DNA of 55,441 bases from Mesosutterella porci (GCF_022134585.1 NZ_JAKNCT010000014.1:1-55441); one strand, 5' to 3'; counted from the stretch's first letter, positions 16,842 through 26,885 are shown. Notes: generated by a model from the letters alone, not told the origin. Made by a program: numbers and translations.

Positions 16842-18221
16842 ATGCTGCCGGTCATAGCTCTCGTCGGGCGCCCGAACGTGGGGAAAAGCACGCTCTACAA
16901 CCGCCTGACACGAACCCGCGACGCGATCGTCGCTGATTTCGCCGGCCTCACCCGCGACCGCCACTACGGCACCGGGAAGGTGGGGCCCGTGCCTTACCTG
17001 GTGGTGGACACCGGCGGCTTTGAGCCGGTGAGGCCGGAGGGCATCGTCAGGCACATGGCCTCGCAGGCCGAGCTCGCGATCGAGGAGGCCGACGCGGTCA
17101 TTTTCGTGACCGACGCCCGCACGGGCCTCGCGCCCCAGGATCACCGGATTGCGCAGACGCTGCGCGAGTCAGGCAGGCGGGTCTACCTCGCGGTGAACAA
17201 GGCCGAGGGGCTGCCCGCGTCAGCGGCGGCCGAGTTCTATGAGCTGGGCATAGGCGAGCCCTACCTCATCTCCGCCGCCCACGGCCAGGGCATCGGCTCG
17301 CTGATGGACGATGTGCTCGCCAGGTTTGCGCCGCAGCCCGGGGAGCAGCCGCAGGGCGCCGGGCAGCCTGAGCCGCAGGAAGAAGGTCCCAGGCGCGTGC
17401 GGGTCGCCATCGCAGGGCGTCCGAACGTCGGCAAGTCCACCCTTGTGAACGCGCTGCTGGGCGAGGAGCGCGTCGTCGCCTATGACATGCCCGGCACCAC
17501 GCGCGATGCGATCGACGTCGACTTCGACTACGACGGCCGGGCCTACACGCTCGTCGACACGGCGGGCCTGCGCAAAAAGGGCCGGGTCTTCGAGGCGATA
17601 GAGAAGTTTTCGGTCGTGAAGACGCTGCAGGCCATCGCCGACTCGAACGTCGTCGTGCTCGTGATCGACGCCCAGTCGGGCGTGGCCGAGCACGATGCGC
17701 ACATCGCCGCCTACGCGCTCGAATCGGGCCGTGCGCTCGTGGTCGCGATCAACAAGTGGGACGGGCTCGACCGCTACCAGCGCGAGCAGCTGGACCTTCA
17801 GCTTGAGCTCAAACTGAAGTTTCTGCACTGGGCTCGCTTCGTGCACATCTCGGCGCTCAAGCACAATGGGCTCAATCACCTGATGCAGGCCGTGCACGAG
17901 GCCTGGGAGGCTTCCCAGGCGAAGCTCTCGACGCCGAAGCTCACCCGCAGCCTCATCGAGGCGGTGGCGAGGCAGCAGCCCCCGCGCGTCGGGCGCGTCA
18001 GGCCGAAGATGCGCTATGCGCATCAGGGCGGCTCCAATCCCCCGGTGATCGTGATCCACGGCAATTCCCTGCAGGCGGTGGGCGACAGCTACAGGCGTTA
18101 TCTTGAAAGCTGGTTCCGGGATCAGTTTGGTCTGGCGGGCACGCCCCTGCGGATCGAGTTCCGCGTGAACCGCAATCCATATGTTCAGGGCGACGGCAGC
18201 GCAGGCCGCAGGAAAGGCTGA
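16842..18221 (+). CDS. der: Ribosome-assembly GTPase Der (EngA)
   Basis: 459 aa with two tandem G domains: [19 protein letters not shown] (residues 7-25) and [19 protein letters not shown] (about 190-208), each with DTGGF/DTAGL switch and NKxD/NKWD motifs, then a C-terminal KH-like domain (about 370-450). Needed for 50S subunit assembly. Confidence 0.98.
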   Translation: MLPVIALVGRPNVGKSTLYNRLTRTRDAIVADFAGLTRDRHYGTGKVGPVPYLVVDTGGFEPVRPEGIVRHMASQAELAIEEADAVIFVTDARTGLAPQDHRIAQTLRESGRRVYLAVNKAEGLPASAAAEFYELGIGEPYLISAAHGQGIGSLMDDVLARFAPQPGEQPQGAGQPEPQEEGPRRVRVAIAGRPNVGKSTLVNALLGEERVVAYDMPGTTRDAIDVDFDYDGRAYTLVDTAGLRKKGRVFEAIEKFSVVKTLQAIADSNVVVLVIDAQSGVAEHDAHIAAYALESGRALVVAINKWDGLDRYQREQLDLQLELKLKFLHWARFVHISALKHNGLNHLMQAVHEAWEASQAKLSTPKLTRSLIEAVARQQPPRVGRVRPKMRYAHQGGSNPPVIVIHGNSLQAVGDSYRRYLESWFRDQFGLAGTPLRIEFRVNRNPYVQGDGSAGRRKG

Positions 18222-18254
18222 GGCCCCGGCCGCCCCCGGGGGGAGAAAACAACC

Positions 18255-18986
18255 ATGCAGAAGAGCAGATCGATGATCGCCTGGGCCGCGATGGCCGTGG
18301 TTTTTGTGATTTCCTTCCTGCTGGTGCACTGGCTGGGCGCGCCCAAGGGCAACCCGGACCACACGCTGCTTTATGCGGTGGCGGTGGTTTTCGCGGCCTC
18401 CGCGGCGCTGCTGACCCGGGAGCTGGTTGCGCCGCGCCGCTTCCCGGGCGACGCGACCGGGCTCGGGGCCTTCAGGCTCCCGCTCGGCGTGGCCGTGATG
18501 ACCGTTGCGCTGGCGGGCCTGGGGGTCGCCTTCGTCGTGCTGCGGCACCCGGTGGTCGCAGGATTCCTTTCGGGCGCGGCCTTCGCCGCGGTGCTCCTGC
18601 ATCCGGTGATCACGCTGCTGCTCGCAAAGATCTGCTGGGGCGTGCCCATCGCGGACCGGCCCAGCGCCACCACTATCTGGCGCGCGCGCGTCGCGCAGCT
18701 CGTCTCGGCCGAGAAGAACGAGGTCGTGCTCGACCGGCTGCAGGAGCTGCAGAGGCTTTGCGCGAGACAGCCCGAGGATCCCCGCAACCCCGAGGATTTC
18801 GAGGGGCTGCGCGCGACCAACCTCGAAATCGAGGACTGCCTGGCGGGGCTGCGCGGGCTCGTGCTCGGCAGCGGCGACCTCGATCGCATCTCCTCGATGA
18901 TCGCGGAGCTTGAAAAATATCTGGACCGGCGCCTCAGCATTCTCTCCGGGGGCAGTATCATAGAGGGCAAGGCGGCTCGCCGCTGA
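18255..18986 (+). CDS. Unrecognised four-helix membrane protein with cytoplasmic tail
   Basis: 243 aa between der and hfq, same strand. Four hydrophobic segments (about 9-29, 39-54, 77-97, 100-125) are followed by a charged, probably helical tail (about 140-243: VAQLVSAEKNEVVLDRLQELQRLC..., MIAELEKYLDRRLSILSGG). I recognise no family or catalytic motif. In most Burkholderiales genomes hfq directly follows der, so this insertion is notable. Codon use and GC match its neighbours, so it is not an obvious recent import. Confidence 0.75.
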   Translation: MQKSRSMIAWAAMAVVFVISFLLVHWLGAPKGNPDHTLLYAVAVVFAASAALLTRELVAPRRFPGDATGLGAFRLPLGVAVMTVALAGLGVAFVVLRHPVVAGFLSGAAFAAVLLHPVITLLLAKICWGVPIADRPSATTIWRARVAQLVSAEKNEVVLDRLQELQRLCARQPEDPRNPEDFEGLRATNLEIEDCLAGLRGLVLGSGDLDRISSMIAELEKYLDRRLSILSGGSIIEGKAARR

Positions 18987-19073
18987 GCGGCTGTTCTCCG
19001 CCCCGCTTGAGGGGCGCCGGGCGGCCACAGACACGAAGAACAAGCGCGAAACAAGTGCTGGGATAAGAACAAA

Positions 19074-19316
19074 ATGACGAATAACAACAAGGGTCAGCTT
19101 CTTCAGGATCCATTCCTCAACGCTCTGCGGAAGGAGCACATTCCGGTCAACATTTATCTGATCAACGGCATCAAGCTGCAGGGCCAGGTCGAGTCTTTCG
19201 ACCAGTATGTGGTGCTGCTGCGCAACACCGTGACGCAGATGGTCTACAAGCATGCCATCAGCACGGTGGTCCCCACCCGTCCGGTGAACATCACCGTAAC
19301 CGCTCCGGAGTCCTAA
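19074..19316 (+). CDS. hfq: RNA chaperone Hfq
   Basis: 80 aa. Sm1 and Sm2 motifs are intact: [46 protein letters not shown] and the YKHAIST motif. Forms a hexamer that pairs small RNAs with mRNAs. Its stop is one base before the proposed start of hflX. Confidence 0.99.
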   Translation: MTNNNKGQLLQDPFLNALRKEHIPVNIYLINGIKLQGQVESFDQYVVLLRNTVTQMVYKHAISTVVPTRPVNITVTAPES

Positions 19317-19317
19317 G

Positions 19318-20550
19318 CTGACAGTTTTCCAAATTGATCAGGAGCGGGACCGCCGTCCCGCCCAGGCCTGGCTCGTCTGCATACGCACGGGGCGCGACAG
19401 CCGCCCCGATGCCGCGGGCGAGCTTTCTCTTCTTGTGTCCTCCGACGGGATGGAGGCGGCGGGCCTCACCGAGGCGCACCGCGACCGTCCCGACCCGGCC
19501 ACTTATCTGGGCAGCGGCAAGATCTCCGAGATCGCTTCTCTCGCACGCGGGGCGGGCGCCGAGGTTCTTGTGTTCGACACGGCCCTGTCGGCCGCGCAGG
19601 AGCGCAACATCGAGCGGGCCTCGGGGCTGCCCGTGCTCGACCGCACGGAGCTGATCCTTGAGATTTTCCAGCGCCGCGCCAAAAGCCGCGAGGGGCGGCT
19701 GCAGGTGGAGCTTGCGAAGCTCGAGCACCTCTCGACGCGGCTCGTGCGCGGCTGGACCCACCTTGAGCGCCAGCGCGGCGGACTCTCGAAGACCGGCGGC
19801 CCGGGCGAGAAGCAGATCGAGCTCGACCGGCGCATGATTGCCGAGCGGGTCAAGATCCTGCGCGGACAGCTGCGCAGGCTCTCGCGCCAGCGCGACACGC
19901 AGCGCCGCTCCCGCCAGCGCGGCGAGCAGCTCACCGTTTCTCTCGTGGGCTACACCAATGCGGGCAAGAGCACGCTGTTTAACCGTCTCACGCGCTCCGG
20001 CGCTTATGTCGCCAACCAGCTTTTCGCTACGCTCGACACGACGGCGCGGCGCTGCTGGGTGGGCGGCGGCGAGATGGTCGTGCTCTCCGACACGGTCGGG
20101 TTCATCCGCGACCTGCCCACGCAGCTGATCGAGGCCTTCAAGTCGACGCTTGACGAGACCGTGCACGCGAATCTTCTGCTGCACGTGGTCGACGCCTCGA
20201 GCGTGGTGCGCGAGGAGCAGATTGACTCCGTGAACCAGGTGCTCAAGGAAGTGGGCGCCGCGGACGTGCCCTCGATCATCGTGTACAACAAGGCGGATCT
20301 CGCGCCCGCTGTGCTCGGACCCGTGCGCGGCGAAGGCGGAAGGATCGCCTCGGTAGGGGTGAGCGCCCTCACCGGCGAAGGCATCGACGAGCTTCGGGCT
20401 GCCCTTTTCGAGGCGGCGCAGAGCTGGCGGCGCGACAACGCCCTGCAACCCCGCGAGCTCGAGCCCTGGGAGCGGGCGAAGCTCGAGGCCGAGGAGCGGC
20501 GCGCGCTCGCCTCCGGGGAGACGGGCGAGCCCCCGGCAGACAGCCCGTGA
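19318..20550 (+). CDS. hflX: Ribosome-associated GTPase HflX, probable CTG start
   Basis: The first in-frame ATG (19435) falls inside conserved N-terminal sequence (ELSLLVSSDGMEAAGLTEAH), so it is too late. The frame is open up to the hfq stop. CTG at 19318 has GGAG at 19307-19310, 7 nt upstream, giving 410 aa beginning L(M)TVFQIDQERDRRPAQAWLV. HflX domain (about 1-190, YLGSGKISEIA, GPGEKQIELDRR) precedes the G domain: GYTNAGKSTLFN, DTVGFIRDLP, NKAD. HflX splits stalled ribosomes, notably in heat stress. A GTG or ATT start is the alternative. Confidence 0.93.
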   Translation: MTVFQIDQERDRRPAQAWLVCIRTGRDSRPDAAGELSLLVSSDGMEAAGLTEAHRDRPDPATYLGSGKISEIASLARGAGAEVLVFDTALSAAQERNIERASGLPVLDRTELILEIFQRRAKSREGRLQVELAKLEHLSTRLVRGWTHLERQRGGLSKTGGPGEKQIELDRRMIAERVKILRGQLRRLSRQRDTQRRSRQRGEQLTVSLVGYTNAGKSTLFNRLTRSGAYVANQLFATLDTTARRCWVGGGEMVVLSDTVGFIRDLPTQLIEAFKSTLDETVHANLLLHVVDASSVVREEQIDSVNQVLKEVGAADVPSIIVYNKADLAPAVLGPVRGEGGRIASVGVSALTGEGIDELRAALFEAAQSWRRDNALQPRELEPWERAKLEAEERRALASGETGEPPADSP

Positions 20551-20626
20551 GCGGCGGCCTTCCGGTGTTAGACTTCCGCAGACAGCGCGGGCCCCGCAGG
20601 CCCGCAGGAAATAAGACAAGACCCTT

Positions 20627-22117
20627 ATGCCACTAGACGACAACCGCTGGGGACGCCGCCTCGAGCCTGAAGACAAGGGCGGAGCGGCTTCTCCTCACGA
20701 AAACAAGCGCGACGAGACGGGCGAGGATTCCCGCGAATCCTCGCCGCGGGCCCCGTCGGATTCGTCTGGGGAAGGCTCTCGGACGCAGGCGCCCCGGGAC
20801 GGCCGCCAGGGCGCAGAGGGTTCCGGCAGCGAGGACTCCCGGCGCAGCGCCCGGGATCTCGAGGCGGAATGGCAGGCGTTCAACGAGCTGCTGCGCAGCC
20901 TGAACACGGGGCGCGGGCGGCGGCCCGGAGAGAAACGTCCGCAGCAGCGCCCCTCCGCGCCGCGCCGCGGCGAGGCCGGGGCCCCGGGCAGGGGCCGCTC
21001 CATTCTGCCCGCCCTGATTGGGCTCGCCTTTTTTTTCGGGCTCTCTGCCTATCTCTGCGCGGGCTTTTACACGGTGCCCGCAGGCGAATCCGCCGCTCTT
21101 TACACGACCGGGAGCTTCCGGGAGCTCGTGGGGCCCGGCACGCACTGGCACCTGCCCTGGCCTTTTGAGAAGGTGCGCATGGTGGACACCCGTCTCATGC
21201 GCAAAAGCGAGGTGAGCTTCTCCGGCTCGGGCTCCGAGGGCTACCTGCTCACGGCAGACGGCGCTCTCGTGCGCGCCAGGGGCGCCGTACAGTGGAAGGT
21301 CGCGCCAGAGGGCGTGCGCAGCTACCTCGAGCACGTTTCAAACCCGTCTCAGGCGATCAGCTCCGCGCTTCGGAGAGCGATGCGCCAGAGCTTCGGCGAC
21401 ATGACCGTAAGCGACGCGATGGAGGGCCGCGCGGCGCTTCTTTCCGCGGACTTCGCCCGCGAGGTTCAGGCTGAGGCTGACGCCCTGGGGCTCGGCGTGA
21501 AGATCGAGTCGGTCACCATCAGCGACGTGAGGCTGCCCGTGAAGGTGGAGGGCTCCGCCGACAGCGCTCAGAAGGCCGAAAGCGCCGACGAGGGGGCTTT
21601 CCGAGCCGCTCAGCGCTGGGCGGGCCTGGCCGAGACGCTCTCGACGGGCACGGCGCGCCGCATCCTGGAAAGCGCGGAGTCTTACCAGCAGCGCGTGACG
21701 CATGTCGCCCAGGCGGACTCGGAGTTCCTCGATTACCTCTACAGCCGTCCGTTCCCGGAGGCTGACCGGCAGGCCGCGCTCGAGCGGGCCTGGAACGCCG
21801 CGATGGCGGCCTCGCTGCCCAACCCCGGCGAGCTCTCCGAGACAAGCGCCGCCGACATCATGGCCGTGATCCGCTCGAAGAAGCCCGCCGCCGAGGGGCC
21901 GGCTGACGCAAAGGAAGGCCCGCCTGTGGTCACGGCCGCCGAGGTCGCTGCTGCAAAGAAGGCAGCTTCCGCCGCCGCTGCCGCCTCCGCGCGCGGCGCG
22001 GCCAGGGCCGAGCCGCCTTCGGGGGCGGGGAAGGCGGCCGCGCCTTCGTCCCCGGTGCTCGAAGACCGCGACACGACTGAGGACCGCAGCGCTTACCTGA
22101 GAAACGGAGGCCGGTGA
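20627..22117 (+). CDS. hflK: FtsH protease regulator HflK
   Basis: 496 aa, longer than typical (about 420) because of a 100-residue charged, disordered N-terminus and an Ala-rich C-terminal tail. TM about 125-145 (ILPALIGLAFFFGLSAYLCAGFY), then the SPFH/prohibitin domain (VPAGESAALYTTGSFRELVGPGTHWHLPWPFEKV...). With HflC it forms a periplasm-facing cage around FtsH. Stop overlaps the start region of hflC. Confidence 0.95.
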   Translation: MPLDDNRWGRRLEPEDKGGAASPHENKRDETGEDSRESSPRAPSDSSGEGSRTQAPRDGRQGAEGSGSEDSRRSARDLEAEWQAFNELLRSLNTGRGRRPGEKRPQQRPSAPRRGEAGAPGRGRSILPALIGLAFFFGLSAYLCAGFYTVPAGESAALYTTGSFRELVGPGTHWHLPWPFEKVRMVDTRLMRKSEVSFSGSGSEGYLLTADGALVRARGAVQWKVAPEGVRSYLEHVSNPSQAISSALRRAMRQSFGDMTVSDAMEGRAALLSADFAREVQAEADALGLGVKIESVTISDVRLPVKVEGSADSAQKAESADEGAFRAAQRWAGLAETLSTGTARRILESAESYQQRVTHVAQADSEFLDYLYSRPFPEADRQAALERAWNAAMAASLPNPGELSETSAADIMAVIRSKKPAAEGPADAKEGPPVVTAAEVAAAKKAASAAAAASARGAARAEPPSGAGKAAAPSSPVLEDRDTTEDRSAYLRNGGR

Positions 22118-22119
22118 AA

Positions 22120-22989
22120 ATGAAGAAGGCCATCGTCCTGCTCCTTGCAGCGCTTGTGCTGGGACTGCTCGCAAGACTCTCATTCTTTACGGTGGAGGAG
22201 GGGCGCAGCGCCCTTGTGATCGGCTGGCAGCAGCTCAGGGCCGTGCGCGCCAGCCCGGGGATCCACGCCAAGCTGCCCGATCCGGTCGAGCGCGTCGTCA
22301 TGGTGGACATGCGCGGGCAGCAGCTTTCGGTTTCCTCGGATGAGCCCGCCGACGGGGCGGAGCTGCCGGCGCTCGGCTACGACGTCGTCTGGCGCGTGTC
22401 GGATCCCGCGCAGTGGTGGAAGAGCTTCGGGGGCAGCGATTCGGAAACCGCCCGGGGCATTTCCAAGAAGATCAGCGAGAGCTCGCGCAGTGTTCTGAGC
22501 GGACTCGGAGACGCCGATCTTGTGCGCCGCGGCGACGGACTGATCGCGGCGCGGGTGCTCGCCGAGGCGCAGAAAAGCCTCCTCGGCCAGGGCGTGTCGC
22601 TCGATTCCGTGCGGGTGTCGGGCATCCGCATGAGCCAGAGCGGCCTTGAAAAGGCCATGGCCGACACCTCGAGAATATGGAGCGGGGAGATCAGCGCCTC
22701 GGGCCGGCTCGAGCGCGAGAGCGCCCAGGCGCTGCGGGCCCAGGCCGACGCGAAGGCCCAGCAGACCCTTGAGAGCGCGCTCAGGCAGGCCGGGGATCTC
22801 AGGGCCGCGGCCGATGCCGCCGCGAGCAGGCTTTATGGGCGGCTCGACAGCCGGCCCGGACTCTCGGGGTTCTCCGCAAGGCTCGCTGCGGCGAGGGCGG
22901 AAACCCGGCGCAGCGGGCGCCCCGAGCCAATGCAGACCGCCGGAGCTCAGGCCCAGCGGCAGGGAGGGCGTCCCGATGGGAGTCAATGA
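22120..22989 (+). CDS. hflC: FtsH protease regulator HflC
   Basis: 289 aa from ATG 22120, with GGAGG 9 nt upstream; GTG 22114, overlapping the hflK stop, is possible but too close to the ribosome site. One N-terminal TM (IVLLLAALVLGLLARLSFF), then the SPFH domain (TVEEGRSALVIGW..., IHAKLPDPVERVVMVDMRGQQLSVS) and a helical region. Membrane partner of HflK. Its end overlaps the next small gene by 14 nt. Confidence 0.95.
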   Translation: MKKAIVLLLAALVLGLLARLSFFTVEEGRSALVIGWQQLRAVRASPGIHAKLPDPVERVVMVDMRGQQLSVSSDEPADGAELPALGYDVVWRVSDPAQWWKSFGGSDSETARGISKKISESSRSVLSGLGDADLVRRGDGLIAARVLAEAQKSLLGQGVSLDSVRVSGIRMSQSGLEKAMADTSRIWSGEISASGRLERESAQALRAQADAKAQQTLESALRQAGDLRAAADAAASRLYGRLDSRPGLSGFSARLAAARAETRRSGRPEPMQTAGAQAQRQGGRPDGSQ

Positions 22990-23185
22990 GCTGTTCTGCG
23001 CGCTGGGCTTCGCAGTGATTTTTGAGTGCTTCATGCCGATGGTGGCGCCAGCGCGCTGGAAAAGCGCGCTCGAGAGGCTGCTGCAGGTGCCGGAGTCTAC
23101 ACTCAGGTGGATCGGCGCCCTGGGAGTCGCCAGCGGACTTGCGCTGGTGTGGCTGCTGCAGACCGGGACGCTTTCCTTGGGCTGA
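22976..23185 (+). CDS. DUF2065 (YjeT-type) small inner-membrane protein
   Basis: 69 aa from ATG 22976, behind AGGGAGGG. Two hydrophobic helices (LFCALGFAVIFECFMPMV and LRWIGALGVASGLALVWLLQ) with the family layout. Function unknown, but the family is conserved after hflC. Overlaps the hflC end by 14 nt. Confidence 0.85.
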   Translation: MGVNELFCALGFAVIFECFMPMVAPARWKSALERLLQVPESTLRWIGALGVASGLALVWLLQTGTLSLG

Positions 23186-23206
23186 GGGCAAGTAGAGGAC
23201 TTTTCG

Positions 23207-24376
23207 ATGACAAACTGGCTTTTACCGGACCATATTTCTGACATGCTGCCGCGCCAGGCCCGGGAGCTCGAGCGGCTCAGGGCTCTGACGCTCGGGATCA
23301 TGCGCAGCCACGGCTTCGAGGTGATCAGACCGCCGATGTTCGAGTTTCTCGACTCGCTGCTCACGGGTTCAGGCAACCGGCTCGAGCGCTCCACGATCAA
23401 GTTCGTGGACGAAAGCAGCGGCCGCCTTGCTGGCTTCCGCGCCGACATCACGCCGCAGGTCGCCCGCATCGACGCGCACATCCTGAACCGGCCGGGGATC
23501 ACGAGGCTGTGCTATGCGGGCTCGGTCCTGCATGCCAAGCCCCGGCATCCGCTTGCAACCCGCCAGCCCTATGTCGTGGGCGCGGAGATGTTCGGCGCGA
23601 CCGGGCGGGAAAGTGACCTCGAGATGGTGAAGCTCGCCTCAGAGGTGCTGCGCAGGATCGGCGTGCCGCGCGTGCACCTCGTGCTCGGGCATACCGGGAT
23701 CGTGCGGGCGGTCCTCAAGTCCGACCCCGCCCTCGGCGCCGAGGCGCAGCGCCAGATTGTCTCCGCGCTGGGCGACAAGGACCCCTCGGAGCTCGCCTCG
23801 GCCACGGCCGGCCTTGCTGAGAGCACCCGCCGCGCCCTGTCGGCTCTTTGCCTCATCTACGGCGGCACCGAGTCCCTTTCCGAGATCGAGTCGGTCTGTG
23901 CGGGCTTCCCCCAGGCGCTTGAGGCCGTGCAGGAGCTGCGCTGGCTCACCGAGCGCTGCGGGGCCGATGAGGTGACGGTCGACGGCAGCTCGGTCACGGG
24001 CTTTGATTACTATACGGGGGTGTCCTTTGCGGGCATCCTCGAGGACCTGCCCGAGCCCATCCTGAGGGGCGGCCGCTACGACGGCATCGGGCTCGCCTTC
24101 GGGCGCTACCGCCCGGCCGTTGGGTTTACCATTTACATGCGTGAGTACGCCGCGCTGCATGACGCGGAGCTGCCCGAGGCGACAACGGCTCCGGCCTCCG
24201 AAGACCCGGCGCTCGGCAGCCTCATTGAAAAGCTCCGGGAGCAGGGGGAGATTGTTGTCCAGCTGCTGCCCGGCGAGAAGCCGCAGGGGCTTTCAGAGAG
24301 CTTCCGGCTCACTCACCGGATTGTTTTTGAGGATGGCCGCTGGACGGTGAAGGGCACCGCGGCGGGCACAGACTAG
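23207..24376 (+). CDS. hisZ: ATP phosphoribosyltransferase regulatory subunit HisZ
   Basis: 389 aa, a HisS paralogue lacking the anticodon domain. WLLPDHISDMLPRQARELERLR starts the family domain; GFRADITPQVARIDAH and GFDYYTGVSFAGI correspond to synthetase motifs. HisZ joins the short HisG to catalyse the first step of histidine synthesis. hisG is not in this window. Between DUF2065 and purA, as in Burkholderiales. Confidence 0.95.
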   Translation: MTNWLLPDHISDMLPRQARELERLRALTLGIMRSHGFEVIRPPMFEFLDSLLTGSGNRLERSTIKFVDESSGRLAGFRADITPQVARIDAHILNRPGITRLCYAGSVLHAKPRHPLATRQPYVVGAEMFGATGRESDLEMVKLASEVLRRIGVPRVHLVLGHTGIVRAVLKSDPALGAEAQRQIVSALGDKDPSELASATAGLAESTRRALSALCLIYGGTESLSEIESVCAGFPQALEAVQELRWLTERCGADEVTVDGSSVTGFDYYTGVSFAGILEDLPEPILRGGRYDGIGLAFGRYRPAVGFTIYMREYAALHDAELPEATTAPASEDPALGSLIEKLREQGEIVVQLLPGEKPQGLSESFRLTHRIVFEDGRWTVKGTAAGTD

Positions 24377-24388
24377 GGAGAAGAAGAG

Positions 24389-25684
24389 ATGGCTAGAAAC
24401 GTAGTCGTAGTCGGAGCTCAGTGGGGCGACGAGGGCAAGGGAAAGATCGTCGACTGGCTGACCTCCAGGGTGTATGGCGTCGTGCGCTTCAACGGCGGAA
24501 ACAACGCCGGCCACACCATTGTCGTGAACGGGAACAAGACCGTGCTGCGTCTCATCCCGTCCGGCGTCATGCATCCGGACGTGCAGTGCTTCCTGGGCAA
24601 CGGCGTCGTGCTGTCGCCCTCGGCCTTCTTCTCCGAGCTCGACGAGCTCAAAAAGCACGGCCTTGACGCCGAGGACCGCATGCATGTCTCGGGCAACAGC
24701 GCGCTGCTCATGCCCTACCACGTCGCGCTCGACCACGCCCGCGAGCTCAACCTTGGGGCAAAGAAAATCGGCACCACGGGCCGCGGCATCGGACCGGCCT
24801 ACGAGGACAAGGTGGCGCGCCGTACGGTGCGCGTGGCCGACCTTTACAACGAGTCGTTTTTCGAGGAACGCGTGCGCGGAGCGCTTGACTATCACAACTT
24901 CGTGCTGAAGAACTACCTGCACGCCGAGCCGCTCGATCCCCAGAAGGTGATCGACGGGACGCTCGCCTTCGCCCCCCGGCTCAAGCCCATGGTGACCGAC
25001 GTCTCCCATACCCTCAACCGCCTGATGGCCGAAGGCCGGCAGTTCCTGTTCGAGGGAGCGCAGGGTTCCATGCTGGACATCGACCACGGCACCTACCCGT
25101 TTGTCACGTCCTCGAATACCGTTGCGGGCTCGGCCACCTCGGGCGCAGGCGTCGGACCCCACCTCATCAACTATGTGCTGGGGATCACGAAGGCCTACTG
25201 CACGCGCGTCGGCGCCGGCCCCTTCCCCACGGAGCTCACCGGTGAGGAGGGCGAGAAGATCCGCCAGCGCGGCAACGAGTTCGGGGCGGTCACCGGAAGG
25301 CCGCGCCGCTGCGGCTGGTTCGACGGGGCCGCCCTGCGCCGCGCCGTGGAGATCAACGGCCTCACGGGACTCGCGGTGATGAAGCTCGACGTGCTTGACG
25401 AGTGCGATACCGTGCGCCTGGGCGTGGGCTACAGGAAGGACGGCCAGGACCTTGACGTGATGCCTTACGGCGCCGAGGAGGTTGCGAGCTGCGAGGTGAT
25501 CTACGAGGACTTCCCCGGCTGGAAGCAGAGCACGTACGGCATCACCCGCTGGGACGATCTGCCGCAGGCGGCCCGCCGCTATCTCGAGCGGCTTTCTGAA
25601 GTCGCCGGCTGCCCGATCGCCGCCGTCTCGACTGGCCCGGACCGCGCGCAGACGATTCTGCTGCACGACCCCTTTGAAGCCTGA
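24389..25684 (+). CDS. purA: Adenylosuccinate synthetase
   Basis: 431 aa. GTP-dependent condensation of IMP and aspartate toward AMP. Motifs: [19 protein letters not shown] (phosphate loop with catalytic Asp and His), [28 protein letters not shown], and [11 protein letters not shown]. Start ATG 24389 with GGAGAAGAAG upstream. Confidence 0.99.
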   Translation: MARNVVVVGAQWGDEGKGKIVDWLTSRVYGVVRFNGGNNAGHTIVVNGNKTVLRLIPSGVMHPDVQCFLGNGVVLSPSAFFSELDELKKHGLDAEDRMHVSGNSALLMPYHVALDHARELNLGAKKIGTTGRGIGPAYEDKVARRTVRVADLYNESFFEERVRGALDYHNFVLKNYLHAEPLDPQKVIDGTLAFAPRLKPMVTDVSHTLNRLMAEGRQFLFEGAQGSMLDIDHGTYPFVTSSNTVAGSATSGAGVGPHLINYVLGITKAYCTRVGAGPFPTELTGEEGEKIRQRGNEFGAVTGRPRRCGWFDGAALRRAVEINGLTGLAVMKLDVLDECDTVRLGVGYRKDGQDLDVMPYGAEEVASCEVIYEDFPGWKQSTYGITRWDDLPQAARRYLERLSEVAGCPIAAVSTGPDRAQTILLHDPFEA

Positions 25685-25829
25685 AGCTGCCCGTCAGGGC
25701 GGTTCGCTCGCGGGCGGTTTCCTCCGCGGCGGCCGCCCGCTATCATTTGCGTACAGGGCCTGACGGCTCCGATGTGAGGGAGGCCGCCGGGTCTTTTTTC
25801 TTTCATCCGATTGCTGGCATTTTTTTCCT

Positions 25830-26345
25830 ATGGCCGATTTATTCGTTTCCTGGCAGGACTACATCGATCTGAACGAGCAGCTGGTGCTCAAGGTGGCAGA
25901 CAGCGGCTGGGAGTTCGACTCCCTGCTTTGCCTCGCCCGCGGCGGCATGCGCCCCGGGGATATTTTCTCGCGGGTGATGTCGCGCCCCCTCAACGTCCTC
26001 TCGACGAGTTCCTACCGGGCCGACGCCGGCCGCACCCAGGGAGAGCTCAGCATCAGTTCGCGGATCACCGGCACCGGGGAGATCAGGGGCAGGCTCCTGC
26101 TGGTCGATGACATGGTGGATTCGGGCCTGACGATCCGCCGCGTCGTGGAGAGCCTGAAGAAAAACTTCCCCGCCGTGACCGAGGTGCGCGTGGCCGTGCT
26201 CTGGTGGAAGGAGCGCAGCGCCTTCAGGCCGGACTACTACGTCTCCTATCTGAAGGGCGATCCCTGGATTCACCAGCCCTTCGAGATGTACGACGATCTC
26301 GGCGTTGAAAAGCTGCGCGAGAAGCGGCTCGGAGAGGCGTCCTGA
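25830..26345 (+). CDS. Purine-type phosphoribosyltransferase
   Basis: 171 aa. The PRPP-binding motif is LLLVDDMVDSGLTIRRV (about 91-107). LARGGMRPGDIFSRVM holds a second family loop. Such enzymes salvage hypoxanthine, guanine or xanthine into nucleotides; the base cannot be fixed from the sequence. It lies between purA and a HicB-type gene, consistent with purine salvage. Confidence 0.88.
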   Translation: MADLFVSWQDYIDLNEQLVLKVADSGWEFDSLLCLARGGMRPGDIFSRVMSRPLNVLSTSSYRADAGRTQGELSISSRITGTGEIRGRLLLVDDMVDSGLTIRRVVESLKKNFPAVTEVRVAVLWWKERSAFRPDYYVSYLKGDPWIHQPFEMYDDLGVEKLREKRLGEAS

Positions 26346-26369
26346 AGGCGGCAGAGGCCAGTAGAGGCG

Positions 26370-26810
26370 ATGAAGGCGTTCAGCGCTTATCCGGCGTTCT
26401 TCCAGCTCAGCCGGGACGGCGTTTACAGCGTGCGCTTCAGGGACTTTGAAAACGCGGGCTCGGAAGGCCGCAGTCTCGAGGAGGCGCTCCACGGCGTGCA
26501 CGCTGCGCTCATCGGGGCGATGAAGGCCTGCGTGGCCCGCGGCGAGCTGATTCCGGAGCCTTCGGAGCCCCAGCCGGGCGAAGAACTCGTGCGGCTGGCC
26601 CCGTCGCTCGGGGTGAAGATCCTGCTTGTGAACGACATGATCAGGACGGGGATCCGTCCCTCGGAGCTTGCGCGGCGCATGGGCATTCTCCCGCAGGAGG
26701 CCTCGCGGCTTCTCAACCTCGGGCATGCCTCGAAAATCGACACTCTGGCGCGGGCCCTCGAGGCGCTCGATCTGCAGCTCGTCTGCAGCGTGCAGCTCCG
26801 GGAGGGCTGA
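26370..26810 (+). CDS. Orphan HicB-type protein with C-terminal HTH
   Basis: 146 aa. HicB fold at the N-terminus (FSAYPAFFQLSRDGVYSVRFRDFENAGSEGRSLEEALHGV) and a C-terminal HTH (RPSELARRMGILPQEASRLLN). High GC and codon use like the chromosome, so it is resident. No HicA toxin gene is next to it. It is the second orphan HicB in the window and has the same two-domain order as the prophage copy at 2674-3096. Confidence 0.8.
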   Translation: MKAFSAYPAFFQLSRDGVYSVRFRDFENAGSEGRSLEEALHGVHAALIGAMKACVARGELIPEPSEPQPGEELVRLAPSLGVKILLVNDMIRTGIRPSELARRMGILPQEASRLLNLGHASKIDTLARALEALDLQLVCSVQLREG

Positions 26811-26885
26811 GGAGGGGCGCTTTTTGTCCGCCCCGCAGCCCCGGCGGCGCCTTTGTGCGACAATAGCGGAACCTCAGGCAACAAA

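Noticed and set aside
17220-19253. 677-residue minus-strand open frame
   Set aside because: Antisense of der, the membrane protein and hfq; no motif.
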